DNA of 64,000 bases from Lewinella cohaerens DSM 23179 (GCF_000379805.1 NZ_KB903539.1:6372-70371), one strand, 5' to 3'. Shown: positions 33,673-42,672, counted from the stretch's first letter. Program-made: numbers and translations. Notes: a model not told the origin generated them from the sequence alone.

Positions 33673-34515
33673 TTAATAGTCACCTAAGGTTTCTTCCAAT
33701 TGGGCCATTGCCTTGGCGGTCAGTTCTGCATCAGGTGCTTTACCGTGCCATTTGTGGGTGCCTTCCATGTAATCCACTCCTTTACCCATTTCGGTTTTCA
33801 TGTCGATAAAGATGGGTTTGCCTTTACCGGTGAGCGATTTTGCTTTTGCGAGGGTCGCTACCACTTCCTCCATGTTGTTGCCGTCCATGCGGAGAACTTC
33901 CCAGCCAAAAGCGGCATATTTCTCGCCTAGATCACCAATGTCGAGTACCTCGTCAAGGCTGCCATCGATCTGTTGGTTATTACGATCAACAATGGCAATG
34001 AGGTTGTCTACTTTGTTATGTGGTGCAAACATTACAGCTTCCCATACTTGCCCTTCTTCCTGCTCACCATCTCCCATCAGGCAGAAAACTAGCTGTGGGT
34101 CGTTGTTGAGTTTCTTGGCCAGCGCAGCACCAATGGCTACACTAAGGCCCTGGCCTAAAGAACCAGAAGCTGTACGAACACCAGGAAGACCTTCGTGGGT
34201 CGTTGGGTGTCCTTGTAGGCGAGTATTCAACTGACGAAAGGTAGCCAGCTCTTTCACTGGAAAGTAACCGCTACGTGCGAGTACGCTGTACCAAACCGGA
34301 GAGATGTGGCCATTAGATAGGTAGAACATATCCTCCTGATCGCCACTCATGCTGAAGCTGGTATCGTGCTTCATGGTCTCAAAATAGAGCGCTACCAATA
34401 GATCTGCGCAGCCAAGGGATCCCCCTGGGTGCCCGGATTGGGCGTCAGCTACTTGCCGGACAATGTCACGTCGTACCTGTGAGGCGATCGACTTTAATTC
34501 TGCAATATTTGCCAT
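33673..34515 (-). CDS. Transketolase, N-terminal subunit (thiamine diphosphate-binding)
   Basis: This 280-aa protein has conserved features HPGGSLGCADLL, FYLSNGHISPVWYSVLARSG, LGQGLSVAIGAALA, the ThDP/Mg-binding MGDGEQEEGQVWEAVMFA...NLIAIVDRNNQQIDG, and WHGKAPDAE. It is the amino half of a transketolase encoded as two polypeptides, a common arrangement in Bacteroidota and archaea. It is the first gene of the two-gene unit. Upstream to 34668 no regulatory motif was recognised. Confidence 0.94.
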   Translation of the reverse strand: MANIAELKSIASQVRRDIVRQVADAQSGHPGGSLGCADLLVALYFETMKHDTSFSMSGDQEDMFYLSNGHISPVWYSVLARSGYFPVKELATFRQLNTRLQGHPTTHEGLPGVRTASGSLGQGLSVAIGAALAKKLNNDPQLVFCLMGDGEQEEGQVWEAVMFAPHNKVDNLIAIVDRNNQQIDGSLDEVLDIGDLGEKYAAFGWEVLRMDGNNMEEVVATLAKAKSLTGKGKPIFIDMKTEMGKGVDYMEGTHKWHGKAPDAELTAKAMAQLEETLGDY

Positions 34516-34668
34516 AATAGGTATTTGTTATAGCGGATTAACCACTACTTTTTCAGTTGATTGATCTGGAATGCTTTGCTGGAACGAAGTTAAGGCAAAG
34601 ATTTGGCCGAAAAAAATAATGCCAGTTTAGAAACCAAAAGAAGTAATTAATCAATGCTTTGCCAAAGC

Positions 34669-34702
34669 AAAAGGGCAACCCAGTTTCCTGGATTGCCCTT
34701 TT
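34669..34702 (-). terminator. Terminator of the HU gene
   Basis: AAAAGGGCAAcCC pairs with GGaTTGCCCTTTT, a hairpin with a T-rich flank. It lies 24 nt after the HU stop codon. Confidence 0.8.
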
Positions 34703-34725
34703 AGTTATATAACGAACCAACTGAA

Positions 34726-34998
34726 TTAGTTCAGGGCGTCCGTTAATTTTTTACCAGCTTTGAACTTAGCTAAGTTCTTAGCGGCGATCTGGATAGTTTC
34801 ACCCGTTTGTGGGTTACGGCCAGCACGTGCAGCACGGTGGCTTACGCTGAAAGTACCAAATCCGATCAAAGTAACAGAGTCATCATTCTTGAGGGCCTCG
34901 GTGATTCCGTCTAATACGGCATTCAGAGCGTCGTCTGCTTGTCCTTTGGTAATGCTCGCTGATTCAGCGATCTTGCTAATCAAATCTCCCTTATTCAT
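34726..34998 (-). CDS. HU-family DNA-binding protein
   Basis: This 90-aa protein is the standard HU length. It begins MNKGDLISKIAESASITKGQ and contains the family signature GFGTFSVSHRAARAGRNPQTGE, the DNA-contacting beta-arm with an intact RNP core. It compacts and bends DNA as a dimer. The promoter at 35033-35062 and terminator at 34669 make it monocistronic. Integration host factor subunits have the same fold, but the sequence fits HU better. Confidence 0.96.
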   Translation of the reverse strand: MNKGDLISKIAESASITKGQADDALNAVLDGITEALKNDDSVTLIGFGTFSVSHRAARAGRNPQTGETIQIAAKNLAKFKAGKKLTDALN

Positions 34999-35032
34999 TA
35001 ATAATAGTTTTGGTTTAGGAAAATTGTGGAGG

Positions 35033-35062
35033 CAAATTTAAGCTTACGTTTGAATTACACAA
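35033..35062 (-). promoter_or_regulatory. Promoter of the HU gene
   Basis: On the minus strand TTG, a 19-nt spacer and TAAATTTG match the Bacteroidota primary sigma consensus (TTG-N19-TAnnTTTG). The -7 box ends 34 nt before the HU start codon. Confidence 0.75.
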
Positions 35063-35113
35063 CCCCTAAGCCCCTATTTTCTTGAAAAAAATGGAAGTTA
35101 GGGGTGATTTTTC

Positions 35114-35144
35114 TTGGCTTATAATCCTTTTGCGTATACTTTTG
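35114..35144 (+). promoter_or_regulatory. Promoter for the small lipoprotein gene
   Basis: TTG (35114-35116), a 20-nt spacer and TACTTTTG (35137-35144) match the Bacteroidota consensus, predicting a leader of about 70 nt before ATG 35224. Confidence 0.65.
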
Positions 35145-35223
35145 AACCTTGGTTGTACTTTTTCGACGCCAAATTGCGTTCAAACACTGCTTCCTTGGCG
35201 AAGTAAAATTGAAAAATATCTTT

Positions 35224-35418
35224 ATGAAACGTTTCCTATATCTGTTTTTGGCCTTTTTTCTGGTAGTTGGTACCAGTAGCTTGCAAAGCTGTAGCCGCAA
35301 ATCGGGCTGCCCTGCCTATGAAACGACTAAGGTCAAAACCAAGCGCAACGGTAATCTTTCGAAGCGCAAAGGGAAAAGTGAACTATTCCCCAAAAAGATG
35401 CGGCGTAAAGGAAAATAG
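35224..35418 (+). CDS. Very small basic lipoprotein
   Basis: This 64-aa protein starts MKRFLYLFLAFFLVVGTSS with a lipobox-like LQSC (C23), then a short basic tail rich in Lys/Arg (CPAYETTKVKTKRNGN, SKRKGKSELFPKKMRRKGK). Small lipoproteins of this form with a KxKxxRxGxLSKRKGKSxLF tail occur in Bacteroidota genomes as unannotated genes. The basic tail could bind peptidoglycan, LPS or nucleic acid. A good promoter (35114-35144) supports that it is real. Confidence 0.6.
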   Translation: MKRFLYLFLAFFLVVGTSSLQSCSRKSGCPAYETTKVKTKRNGNLSKRKGKSELFPKKMRRKGK

Positions 35419-35502
35419 TGGTTGCGTAAAGTTTCGTTACTGATGTTTTTGTAGCCCCAAAACATCCCCGAGTTATATGGAATCGTTGGATTGAAAAGCG
35501 TA

Positions 35503-35560
35503 CCCCAAAAACGATTTCATCTAGCTCAACGATCCAACGATCCAACGATCAACCATCTAA
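35503..35560. repeat. Orphan end of the 3450 element next to a CAACGATC tandem
   Basis: CGATTTCATCTAGC (35512-35525) and the preceding ACCCCAAA match the right terminal repeat of the element at 3450-3585. It runs into three tandem CAACGATC units (35528 onward), with the complement CGTTGGAT at 35483-35490 making a second, smaller inverted arrangement. It looks like the remnant of one or two overlapping intergenic repeats. Confidence 0.6.
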
Positions 35561-35570
35561 CCAACAACCA

Positions 35571-36812
35571 TTACCCATTCTCCCCCTCACTAATAGCCTC
35601 CCCTAAAAGGTTGAAAATAGTAACGGTAAGGAAAATAGCCATACCTGGAAATATAGCTAGCCACCAAGCACTTGGTGCTGAACGCGCAAAACGTAGCAAT
35701 TTACCCCAGCTTGCTGTGTCAGCTGGCATTCCAATGCCTAGAAAAGATAGGCCCGCTTCGATGAGAATAGCTCCTGAAATACCAAAAGCCAGTGCTATGT
35801 AAACAGGCCCTAGTGCATTAGGCAGCGCATGTCGCCAAAGACTCCTCATCGGTGACACGCCTAGCACCTTAGCTGCTTGTATATATTCTAATGACCGAAT
35901 TTGCAGCATCTCACCCCGAACAAAGCGGGCAACACCTGTCCAGCCTAGTAGCCCCAAAATCATAATGATAGAAAAGATACTGGGCTTAGGAACGATAGCA
36001 ACAATGGATAGCAAGAGGAGAAGCCCAGGAATGGAGTTGATAGTCTCAATCACTCGCATGACGATGGTATCAATAGGTATAGTTACTTGCTTTTTACTAC
36101 TGAAGGTTTTTTCAGCCAGCCAGCTACATAAAATACTGCCAGCGGCTATAAAAAATACACCGCCAGCAAAATAACTGATCTCCTGATCGGTGTCCAATAA
36201 TGGGCGGCGTACCAAAAATCCCCAGTAAAGGCCCAAAAATGCACCAAAGAACCCTCCCAGTACCCGAGAGCGTTGAAGCCGTAGATCGTGGTTTCCAAAA
36301 TAACCGGCGAGGCTCCCAAGGAGTATCCCAATAATTCCAGCCAGCAGCATCGATAGAATACCGATAATTAATGCAATGCGGGTGCCCCAGATCATGCCTG
36401 CCATTACATCTCGCCCCAAATCATCAGTACCCAACCAATGGCGATGACGCCAGTTTTTGACCTTCTGAGAACTGAAAGGACTGGTGTAACGATTATTATA
36501 AAGGTCAATCTGATTAGGAGCGTAGGGGATAGGTGGCCAGATATCCCATTGGTACTTGTCTTCTTTCCAGCGTTTGTTGGCCTGATCAGGAGGCCATTGG
36601 CTTATTCCTAAATCAACAGCTACTGCTTTGAATACAGGTGCGTACCACTGGTTGTCGTATTTGCAAAAATAGGGCTTGTCGTTGGCCAGGAAATTAGCGA
36701 ATATGGCGATAAATACTAGAAACAATAATCCCCTTTTAGCCCAACGCCATGACCGGCGACGATTGATTCGCTCCAGGATTTTATATCTTATTTTATGAAC
36801 TGAATTACCCAT
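35571..36812 (-). CDS. ABC transporter permease, oligopeptide type (OppC/DppC-like), enlarged
   Basis: ATG 36812 gives 413 aa and overlaps the preceding permease stop by 8 nt; the longer frame is antisense to nothing but lacks support. The N-terminal region is basic, then TM1 (LLFLVFIAIFANFLAN), a periplasmic stretch and the segment HWLGTDDLGRDVMAGMIWGTRIAL typical of OppC. Extra hydrophobic segments precede the EAA loop region (GWTGVARFVRGEMLQIRSLEYIQAAKVLGVSPMRSLWRHALPN). It is about 120 residues longer than usual. No ATPase or binding protein gene is close by. Confidence 0.88.
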   Translation of the reverse strand: MGNSVHKIRYKILERINRRRSWRWAKRGLLFLVFIAIFANFLANDKPYFCKYDNQWYAPVFKAVAVDLGISQWPPDQANKRWKEDKYQWDIWPPIPYAPNQIDLYNNRYTSPFSSQKVKNWRHRHWLGTDDLGRDVMAGMIWGTRIALIIGILSMLLAGIIGILLGSLAGYFGNHDLRLQRSRVLGGFFGAFLGLYWGFLVRRPLLDTDQEISYFAGGVFFIAAGSILCSWLAEKTFSSKKQVTIPIDTIVMRVIETINSIPGLLLLLSIVAIVPKPSIFSIIMILGLLGWTGVARFVRGEMLQIRSLEYIQAAKVLGVSPMRSLWRHALPNALGPVYIALAFGISGAILIEAGLSFLGIGMPADTASWGKLLRFARSAPSAWWLAIFPGMAIFLTVTIFNLLGEAISEGENG

Positions 36813-38241
36813 GAGCTCCCTGTTTTTGTTGATTGAGCTGAACACGAGGATCGGCCCAGGCATAAAGGAGGTCGGCGAGCAGTATGCCCACAATGGTCAG
36901 GATAGAAGTAAGTAATAAGAGCGCATAAACGACAGGCCAGTCTTTGCTAACAATAGAATTGATGGTCAATAATCCTATACCAGGAATATTGAAAATTTGC
37001 TCAATAATAATTGATCCGGCAATAGCGCGAGGTAGCAAGCTGCCAAACATAGTGATGAGTGGAAATAGCGCATTGGGGAAGGCATGTTTCCATAGTACTT
37101 GCCTTTGCGAAAGCCCTTTTGCTTTGGCGGTTCGAATAAAATCCGATTGTAGAATAGCGACCATGGAGGCCCTTACTTGGCGGGTGACAAAGGCCAGTGT
37201 GCCATAAACCATACAAAAGACAGGGAGAAAGAAGTGGTGTACCCTAACACCGAACCCTTCTAGCCAACTGGCCTCGGGGCCAATCTCGCCTACGCCCATG
37301 CTGGGGAAAAGATTTATCCACTCAGGGTTGGTCAGGAATTGGCAGAGCATTGTAGCGATCCAAAAACTAGGCAGAGCATAAAGAAAAAACAAAGCAAGGT
37401 TTAGCTGCCGTTCAAAGCCAGTACCCGCCTTAAGTGCAGCGTAGACGCCGAGAGGAATAGCTAACAAATAAGCAATCAAGATAGCACTGAGGTTGAGCCG
37501 AAGCGTCCAGCTAATAGCATTACCGATTTTCTCTGAAACATCTTGTGAGGTGATGGTGCTTACGCCTAAATCACCACTTGCGATTTTGCTTAACCAGCGA
37601 TGGTACTGATTTTGTACGCCGTTCCAATGAAAGTCGGGCAGGTATTTCTTTCGAGAAAATGGAGCTTCTTGTAGTTCGGTGAAGTTTTGGCCTAGTTGAG
37701 TTACCCCTTTACCGCCGAAAGCGAAAAGGGCACTGTCTAAAAGAAGTTGTTCTTCCAGTAAGTTTAAACTGTTAGCAATTTCCGCTGGCTGATACTGAGT
37801 ACTAAGGCGTTCTAGCTGGTTACGAACTTCAATGAGCGCATCACTGTGGAAGGAGAGGTCTGTACGGTTAAATTGAATACGTAAAGTCCGCAGTTGTTGG
37901 TAGTAGGCTTGCGTATGGTTCCAGTCATGGGGGAACTGTCCAATGAGGCGGCGAACATTGGCCTGGTCGGCCAGGGGAAGTATCCGATGGAGGGTATCGG
38001 GATATGCCGCCGTATGGATACTAAAATAGAAGAAGGGCAAATCCTGCCCTTCTTCTTTTGCCAGTCGCCAATAAGTTTCCAGGTATTCCTCGTAAGATTG
38101 AACACCATTTAGCGGCGGAGGCATCTTTTGATCTATTGGGTCACCTGGTGTACACTGGTTGAGCCCAAATACCAGCAGCGAAACTACTAGTAGGGTCGGG
38201 ATCAATAGTGCAATTCTTTTCAGGGAGTACCTTAGCATCAA
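36805..38241 (-). CDS. ABC transporter permease, oligopeptide type (OppB/DppB-like), with large periplasmic insert
   Basis: This 478-aa protein has TM1 (MLRYSLKRIALLIPTLLVVSLLVFGL), then about 200 soluble residues (PPPLNGVQSYEEYLETYWRL, FPHDWNHTQAYYQQLRTLRI) before the standard permease core (SWTLRLNLSAILIAYLLAIPLGVYAAL, ALPSFWIATMLCQFL, FIRTAKAKGLSQRQVLWKHAFPNALFPLITMFG, PRAIAGSIIIEQIFNIPGIG). Usual OppB proteins are 305-340 aa, so the insert between TM1 and TM2 is about 150 residues extra. It pairs with the permease at 35571 and follows the YbjN-like gene by 8 nt. Confidence 0.88.
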   Translation of the reverse strand: MMLRYSLKRIALLIPTLLVVSLLVFGLNQCTPGDPIDQKMPPPLNGVQSYEEYLETYWRLAKEEGQDLPFFYFSIHTAAYPDTLHRILPLADQANVRRLIGQFPHDWNHTQAYYQQLRTLRIQFNRTDLSFHSDALIEVRNQLERLSTQYQPAEIANSLNLLEEQLLLDSALFAFGGKGVTQLGQNFTELQEAPFSRKKYLPDFHWNGVQNQYHRWLSKIASGDLGVSTITSQDVSEKIGNAISWTLRLNLSAILIAYLLAIPLGVYAALKAGTGFERQLNLALFFLYALPSFWIATMLCQFLTNPEWINLFPSMGVGEIGPEASWLEGFGVRVHHFFLPVFCMVYGTLAFVTRQVRASMVAILQSDFIRTAKAKGLSQRQVLWKHAFPNALFPLITMFGSLLPRAIAGSIIIEQIFNIPGIGLLTINSIVSKDWPVVYALLLLTSILTIVGILLADLLYAWADPRVQLNQQKQGAHG

Positions 38242-38249
38242 AAGAGGGG

Positions 38250-38711
38250 TTACATTTCGTCAACGAACGTGGTGACTCCAAGCTCAATAGCGTTTAGGCA
38301 GCGCTCAAAGACATCTTTAAAAATATCAGGTTCACCAACAAATAACTCAACAGCAACCCAGACATTGTCATTGGTCGTATAAGCTTTGGTACACTTCATG
38401 GTCCGGTTAACCTCGTCACAAGCTTGTACCACCTGAAGACCTTCAGATACGCTCTCAATAGGCCAGATGTTGGCAAGAACAACTCTGAAAAACTCCGTGT
38501 CACCTTCATTTACTTCAATGAAAAAAGTACGGTCATTGTATATAAACTGAACATCACCGTCCCCGTCAATACTGTTTTCATAACCTTTGCCATCCAGGAA
38601 ATTGGAGTACATAGCTTGTAGTTTAGCTTCAGACCACTGTGCTTGTAATGTGGTGCTAAACAGACTAGTCATCAATAAGACTGCGCTAAAAAGAAGAAAT
38701 TGTTTTCTCAT
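38250..38711 (-). CDS. Secreted YbjN-like protein
   Basis: This 153-aa protein has a signal peptide (MRKQFLLFSAVLLMTSLFSTTLQAQ) followed by a compact alpha/beta domain (VQFIYNDRTFFIEVNEGD, FFRVVLANIWPIESVSEGL, AYTTNDNVWVAVELFV, FKDVFERCLNAIELGVTTFVDEM). Spacing and pattern resemble YbjN, a tetratricopeptide-binding-type fold. It lies between the dipeptidase and the permease genes with 50-nt and 8-nt gaps, suggesting a common transcript. Its function in the operon is unknown. Confidence 0.6.
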   Translation of the reverse strand: MRKQFLLFSAVLLMTSLFSTTLQAQWSEAKLQAMYSNFLDGKGYENSIDGDGDVQFIYNDRTFFIEVNEGDTEFFRVVLANIWPIESVSEGLQVVQACDEVNRTMKCTKAYTTNDNVWVAVELFVGEPDIFKDVFERCLNAIELGVTTFVDEM

Positions 38712-38761
38712 GTTTAAAATAGAATTAATTATAGAGATGTGTTTATTTTTTTGAGCAATAC

Positions 38762-40000
38762 CTATTGCTGAAATTCAGCCACCAGGGCTACCTGACGCCA
38801 AACCCGGAAGACATTACTGTAACAAATTTTTGCTATTTCATCCTCCTGATAACCCCGACGAAGAAGCTCCATGATTAAGTTTGGATACATACTTACATCT
38901 TTAAGGCCAGTGGGTAAACTGTCGCCAACACCATCAAAATCACTACCAAAAGCGACATAGTCGACCCCACTGAGTGCGACGACGTGGTCGATATGATCGG
39001 CCACCGTATTTACGTCAGCAAATAGGGCAGGGTGCTCTTGTTGAAACTTTTCAATGATTGGTTCAGCTGCATCATCGCGGAAAGATAAATCTTTTTCTGC
39101 TAAGATATCTTGCAGCAATGCACGAAGACTATCGCGTTGGGCGGCTACCTTGCCATCCAGAAAAGTACTGCCAAAATTGATTTGGATAACGCCGCCTTTT
39201 CGTGCCAAAGCCTTGATCATGTCATCGTTCATGTTGCGCTCGAAGCCAGGCGTGAATTTTCGTGCAGAGCTGTGGCTGGCAATGCACGGTGCCTGAGAGA
39301 GCTCCATCACCTGCCAAAAGGTGCTGTCGCTTACATGGCTGATGTCTACCATAATGCCTACCCGGTTCATCTCGGCAACTACTTCCCGACCAAAGGGACT
39401 AAGCCCGTTCCAGGTGCGGGTGGTATCGTAGCTGCTGTCACAGATAAGGTTGTCCTTTGAATGAGTGAGGGTGATATAATCAATCCCACGCTTGCGGAAG
39501 TAGGCGACGTTGCTGAGGTCATCTCCGATAGGGGCACCGTTCTCCATACCCATGGGCAGGGCAATTTTTCCAGCCTCAAAAGCTACGCGTACATCTGCCG
39601 GGCTATTGGCGAGCATAAACTTATCCGGATGAGCTACCGTGATGGCGCTGACCATGTCAATAAGAGAGTCGGCAAGTTCTTTGGCTCCGCCTTCTGTTTG
39701 GTAAGAAGCAGGGATGTAAATGGACATAAAAGGGGCATCTAGCCCGCCTTTTTTAGAACGCTCATAATCAAAATCACCGTCCTTGGTGCTAATAGGAATG
39801 CCCAGATATTCCTTGGTTGGGCGAAAGTTCTGAATCCGCAGTCGGTAGGGAAGATCTACGTGCCCATCGGTGATAATGTAACGCTCTGCCAATTGCTGAG
39901 CTTTGGCGCGTAAAGCAGCATCTATTGATTGCCCCGAAAGGGTAGAAGAGGTTATTATAATGAAGCTAAAACAGAGGGTAAGGAGCATTTTTTGAGACAT
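38762..40000 (-). CDS. Membrane dipeptidase, peptidase family M19
   Basis: From ATG 40000 (412 aa) there is a signal peptide (MLLTLCFSFIIITSSTLSGQ). The metal-binding motifs of renal-dipeptidase-like enzymes are present: DGHVDLPYRL (first His/Asp pair), MGMENGAPIGDDL (bridging Glu region), HVSDSTFWQVMELSQAPCIASHSSARKF (two later His sites) and GSDFDGVGDSLP. It hydrolyses dipeptides, including D-amino-acid-containing or beta-lactam substrates. It is secreted and heads the same-strand cluster with the YbjN-like and permease genes, suggesting peptide uptake and cleavage. Confidence 0.92.
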   Translation of the reverse strand: MSQKMLLTLCFSFIIITSSTLSGQSIDAALRAKAQQLAERYIITDGHVDLPYRLRIQNFRPTKEYLGIPISTKDGDFDYERSKKGGLDAPFMSIYIPASYQTEGGAKELADSLIDMVSAITVAHPDKFMLANSPADVRVAFEAGKIALPMGMENGAPIGDDLSNVAYFRKRGIDYITLTHSKDNLICDSSYDTTRTWNGLSPFGREVVAEMNRVGIMVDISHVSDSTFWQVMELSQAPCIASHSSARKFTPGFERNMNDDMIKALARKGGVIQINFGSTFLDGKVAAQRDSLRALLQDILAEKDLSFRDDAAEPIIEKFQQEHPALFADVNTVADHIDHVVALSGVDYVAFGSDFDGVGDSLPTGLKDVSMYPNLIMELLRRGYQEDEIAKICYSNVFRVWRQVALVAEFQQ

Positions 40001-40120
40001 ACGGAGGAATGTTTTTTCGAGGAGGATCATTTATTCTAAGAGTAAAGGTAAAATAAACACAACTATTTTCCGGGGTTTTGTTGTTATAGAAATAGAAGAT
40101 CCTAACCACTTCATTGCTCC

Positions 40121-40972
40121 ATGCAACAGCAAACCATTTTGATCACCGGAGGTAACGATGGCATTGGCCGTGCTACCGCTCAAGTCCTGCTTGAACGGGG
40201 ACACCGCGTAATTATTGCTGGCCGCTCGAAGGAGAAATTAGCGGCAGCGGTAGCTACACTTAGGTATCGTACGAATAAAGAAGCCATTGATTGGCTCTAC
40301 TGTGATTTGGCTAGTTTAGAAACAGTTAGAGAGGCTGCAAGTACTTTTACGACGCAGTTTGGTAAGCTAGATGTCTTGATTAACAATGCTGGTGTTTTTA
40401 CCAATGAACTTCAGTATTCCGAAGACGGGATTGAATTACAATTTGCAGTTAATCACTTGGGGCATTTTCTTCTCACCAAGTTGTTATTACCATTATTAAA
40501 GGCTGCTCCGGCAGGCAGGATTGTGAATCTAGCTTCGGTGGCACATTTTCACGGCAAGCTGGATTTTGAAAGCCTGACAGGAGAAGATGGCCCCGAATGT
40601 TACAATGGCCTTGAGGCTTATGCACGTAGCAAGCTGGCCAATGTCCTTTTTACACGTGAATTGGCCCGCCGGTACCCGGAAATTGAAAGCAATTGCCTGC
40701 ACCCAGGGGTTATTCGTACCCGAATTGCAAACAAGGAGACCCGCTGGTTTATCTCGCTATTCTGGAATCTATATAAGCCTTTTATGCGTTCTACGCGTTG
40801 TGGTGCCCGCACCCCACTTTACCTGGCGATGAGCCCCGAAGTACGGAATGTCACTGGGCGGTATTTTGACGAACGACAATGTTGTCGCAAGCCATCGATG
40901 TTGGCCCGTGACCCCGAACTTGCCCATGAATTATGGGAATGGAGTGATGTAATGACGCAAGAGATGGCTTAA
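40121..40972 (+). CDS. Short-chain dehydrogenase/reductase
   Basis: This 283-aa protein has the cofactor motif TGGNDGIGRATAQVL (residues 7-21), NNAGVFTNE, the catalytic serine region LASVAHFHG and the YARSKLAN YxxxK dyad, then HPGVIRTRI. This is the retinol dehydrogenase-like classical SDR subset. The substrate is unknown. Its stop overlaps the opposing gene's stop, with the two stops sharing TTAA at 40969-40972. Confidence 0.93.
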   Translation: MQQQTILITGGNDGIGRATAQVLLERGHRVIIAGRSKEKLAAAVATLRYRTNKEAIDWLYCDLASLETVREAASTFTTQFGKLDVLINNAGVFTNELQYSEDGIELQFAVNHLGHFLLTKLLLPLLKAAPAGRIVNLASVAHFHGKLDFESLTGEDGPECYNGLEAYARSKLANVLFTRELARRYPEIESNCLHPGVIRTRIANKETRWFISLFWNLYKPFMRSTRCGARTPLYLAMSPEVRNVTGRYFDERQCCRKPSMLARDPELAHELWEWSDVMTQEMA

Positions 40973-42210
40973 ATCAAATCACGAAGCCTAATTTCTTTCT
41001 GAATTCTTTCGTCTCCTCTCTTTATGAGCAGCCGTACCCTTTTGCCGGGTTTTTTTCGTAAAAATCGAAGAATGTTTTCCAGCCCACGTAGATTGGCAGG
41101 AACACCATTTAGAACTCTGATTTCGTCTCCTTTACGGATATCTACTTCGCCCGCCGGGCTATCCTTAATAACATTGAGGACGATATATTTATTCAACTGT
41201 TCTCCGGTGACGATGACACTCATGCCACTGCGGTCGAACTTGAAGGCTTCGGTGAAATATTTGTTAGGTTTTAAATAGACCTCCTCTCGTACGTAATCAA
41301 TGATAATGTTGAAACGCTGTAGGATAATATTGCCCATTATTCCATTACGATTATTTAGAAAAGTACTGTCTACAACGTACTGTTCGGCGACATCTTGAAA
41401 GTTGGTGACAATGTTATTGAGTTCCAATTGGCCTATACTCAGTTTGGATGTTCGCCCGACGTAACCATCAATGCTCCCTCCCAAGCCATGCCCAATGGTG
41501 GTGCGGATGAGTTCAGGAGGTAACTGCAAAAGGCTATCAGAATGGGTGTAAAGGAGAAGAGCGAGGCTGGCCCCAGTATCCATAAGCAATTTTATCTCCG
41601 TCGATTGGTCGGCTCGAATACTGGCTGGAAGGTTGAAGTATGGCTTGTGTCGACTAAATTCAGAAGGAATATTAGGGAAATTTCTAGCTCTTGGAGCCGA
41701 AAACTTGCTAGGATCCTGAAAAATGATTTTTTGCCGACGGTAATCAATATGAATGACAAAACGCCGCAAGATATCGGCTCCTAAAATACCGTGTACTTCA
41801 ATACCGGCATATTCCTCAAAACGGAAATAATCTTCTTTCATAACCAATACTGCTTGACTGGAAACTTGAAGGTGTTCTCCAAATTCCATCGAAATGCCAG
41901 GGGCAACATAGGCAGTCAACTCTGTGGTTAAATCGGAACCGAAAATGCTAATTTCTCGCTGATAATTGATGTTGAGAAGATCAGTGATTTCTTTTCTGGT
42001 GAGAATGGTATTCTCTGCACCTGTATCAAAGATGAATTTTAAGGGGAAAATCTTATTGAATACAACGCTTACAACAATGAAATTATTAACGTACTCAAAT
42101 GGGATTTCTACCTTCCCGCTACCTCGTGGGATAGAGATCAATTCTTGTTGCGTGTTGGCACTCAACGTGCCCAAACAGAGGCAGAGGAACAACAACAGTT
42201 TTGGATACAT
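40969..42210 (-). CDS. Secreted two-domain retropepsin-like aspartic protease with C-terminal PDZ
   Basis: This 413-aa protein has a signal peptide (MYPKLLLFLCLCLGTLSANTQ). Two aspartic-protease half-motifs are present, FDTGAENTILT (about 62-72) and LMDTGASLALLL (about 208-219). Further GILGADIL and GIMGNIILQRFNIIIDYV segments are typical of the pepsin/retropepsin fold. The last 90 residues are a PDZ domain (SPAGEVDIRKGDEIRVLNGV). Both catalytic Asp-Thr-Gly triads are intact, so the enzyme could be active as a single chain. It is probably periplasmic, and its target is unknown. Confidence 0.85.
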   Translation of the reverse strand: MYPKLLLFLCLCLGTLSANTQQELISIPRGSGKVEIPFEYVNNFIVVSVVFNKIFPLKFIFDTGAENTILTRKEITDLLNINYQREISIFGSDLTTELTAYVAPGISMEFGEHLQVSSQAVLVMKEDYFRFEEYAGIEVHGILGADILRRFVIHIDYRRQKIIFQDPSKFSAPRARNFPNIPSEFSRHKPYFNLPASIRADQSTEIKLLMDTGASLALLLYTHSDSLLQLPPELIRTTIGHGLGGSIDGYVGRTSKLSIGQLELNNIVTNFQDVAEQYVVDSTFLNNRNGIMGNIILQRFNIIIDYVREEVYLKPNKYFTEAFKFDRSGMSVIVTGEQLNKYIVLNVIKDSPAGEVDIRKGDEIRVLNGVPANLRGLENILRFLRKKPGKRVRLLIKRGDERIQKEIRLRDLI

Positions 42211-42672
42211 GACAGAAGGGTTTGGATATTTGGGTTGATTCCTTTCACCTAAGTAAGGTGACCGTTGTTACGTAATGTCCGAAAAAAAAAGGAAAGCTTT
42301 AGATTATCGTAGATAAAAAAAGAGTAAGCAGCGTAACCAAGTTTGGTTGCGTTTAGACTTCGTATGGTCTTGAGAAGCGTAATATAATTTTGTTTGACTT
42401 GTGTTGAGAAAAATCTTTTTTAGTATCCTTGGTTATTTCATACTTTATTCTGACTTTTACGGCAGTTAGTGTAGATATAACACCAAAGACCTGAGCCCAA
42501 TGACCTGGGCCATAGCGTAACAACTAGTTTGCTTCTAATCCCACGACAACCAAAAAACGAAAACAAAGAGTTTGTAGAGAACTACCCCTTATTGCACTTA
42601 AAGTGAAATAACTAGTAGTGTGCTCTATTATTTTTATGGTAATTGTTTTTTTAAATTAAACCAAAGTAGTGT
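42211..42672. other. Intergenic leader region upstream of susC
   Basis: This 462-nt stretch has no ORF I can support. A perfect -7 box TAATTTTG occurs at 42385-42392, but without a well-spaced TTG. If used, it gives a 5' leader of about 280 nt. Hairpins are possible at ACCAA...TTGGT (42336-42347) and GCCCA...TGGGC (42498-42513). Long leaders are not unusual for Bacteroidota transporter genes. No known riboswitch was recognised. Confidence 0.5.

Noticed and set aside
35528-35552. CAACGATC tandem as a mini-CRISPR or iteron array
   Set aside because: Only three 8-9 nt units without spacers and no cas or replication gene nearby.
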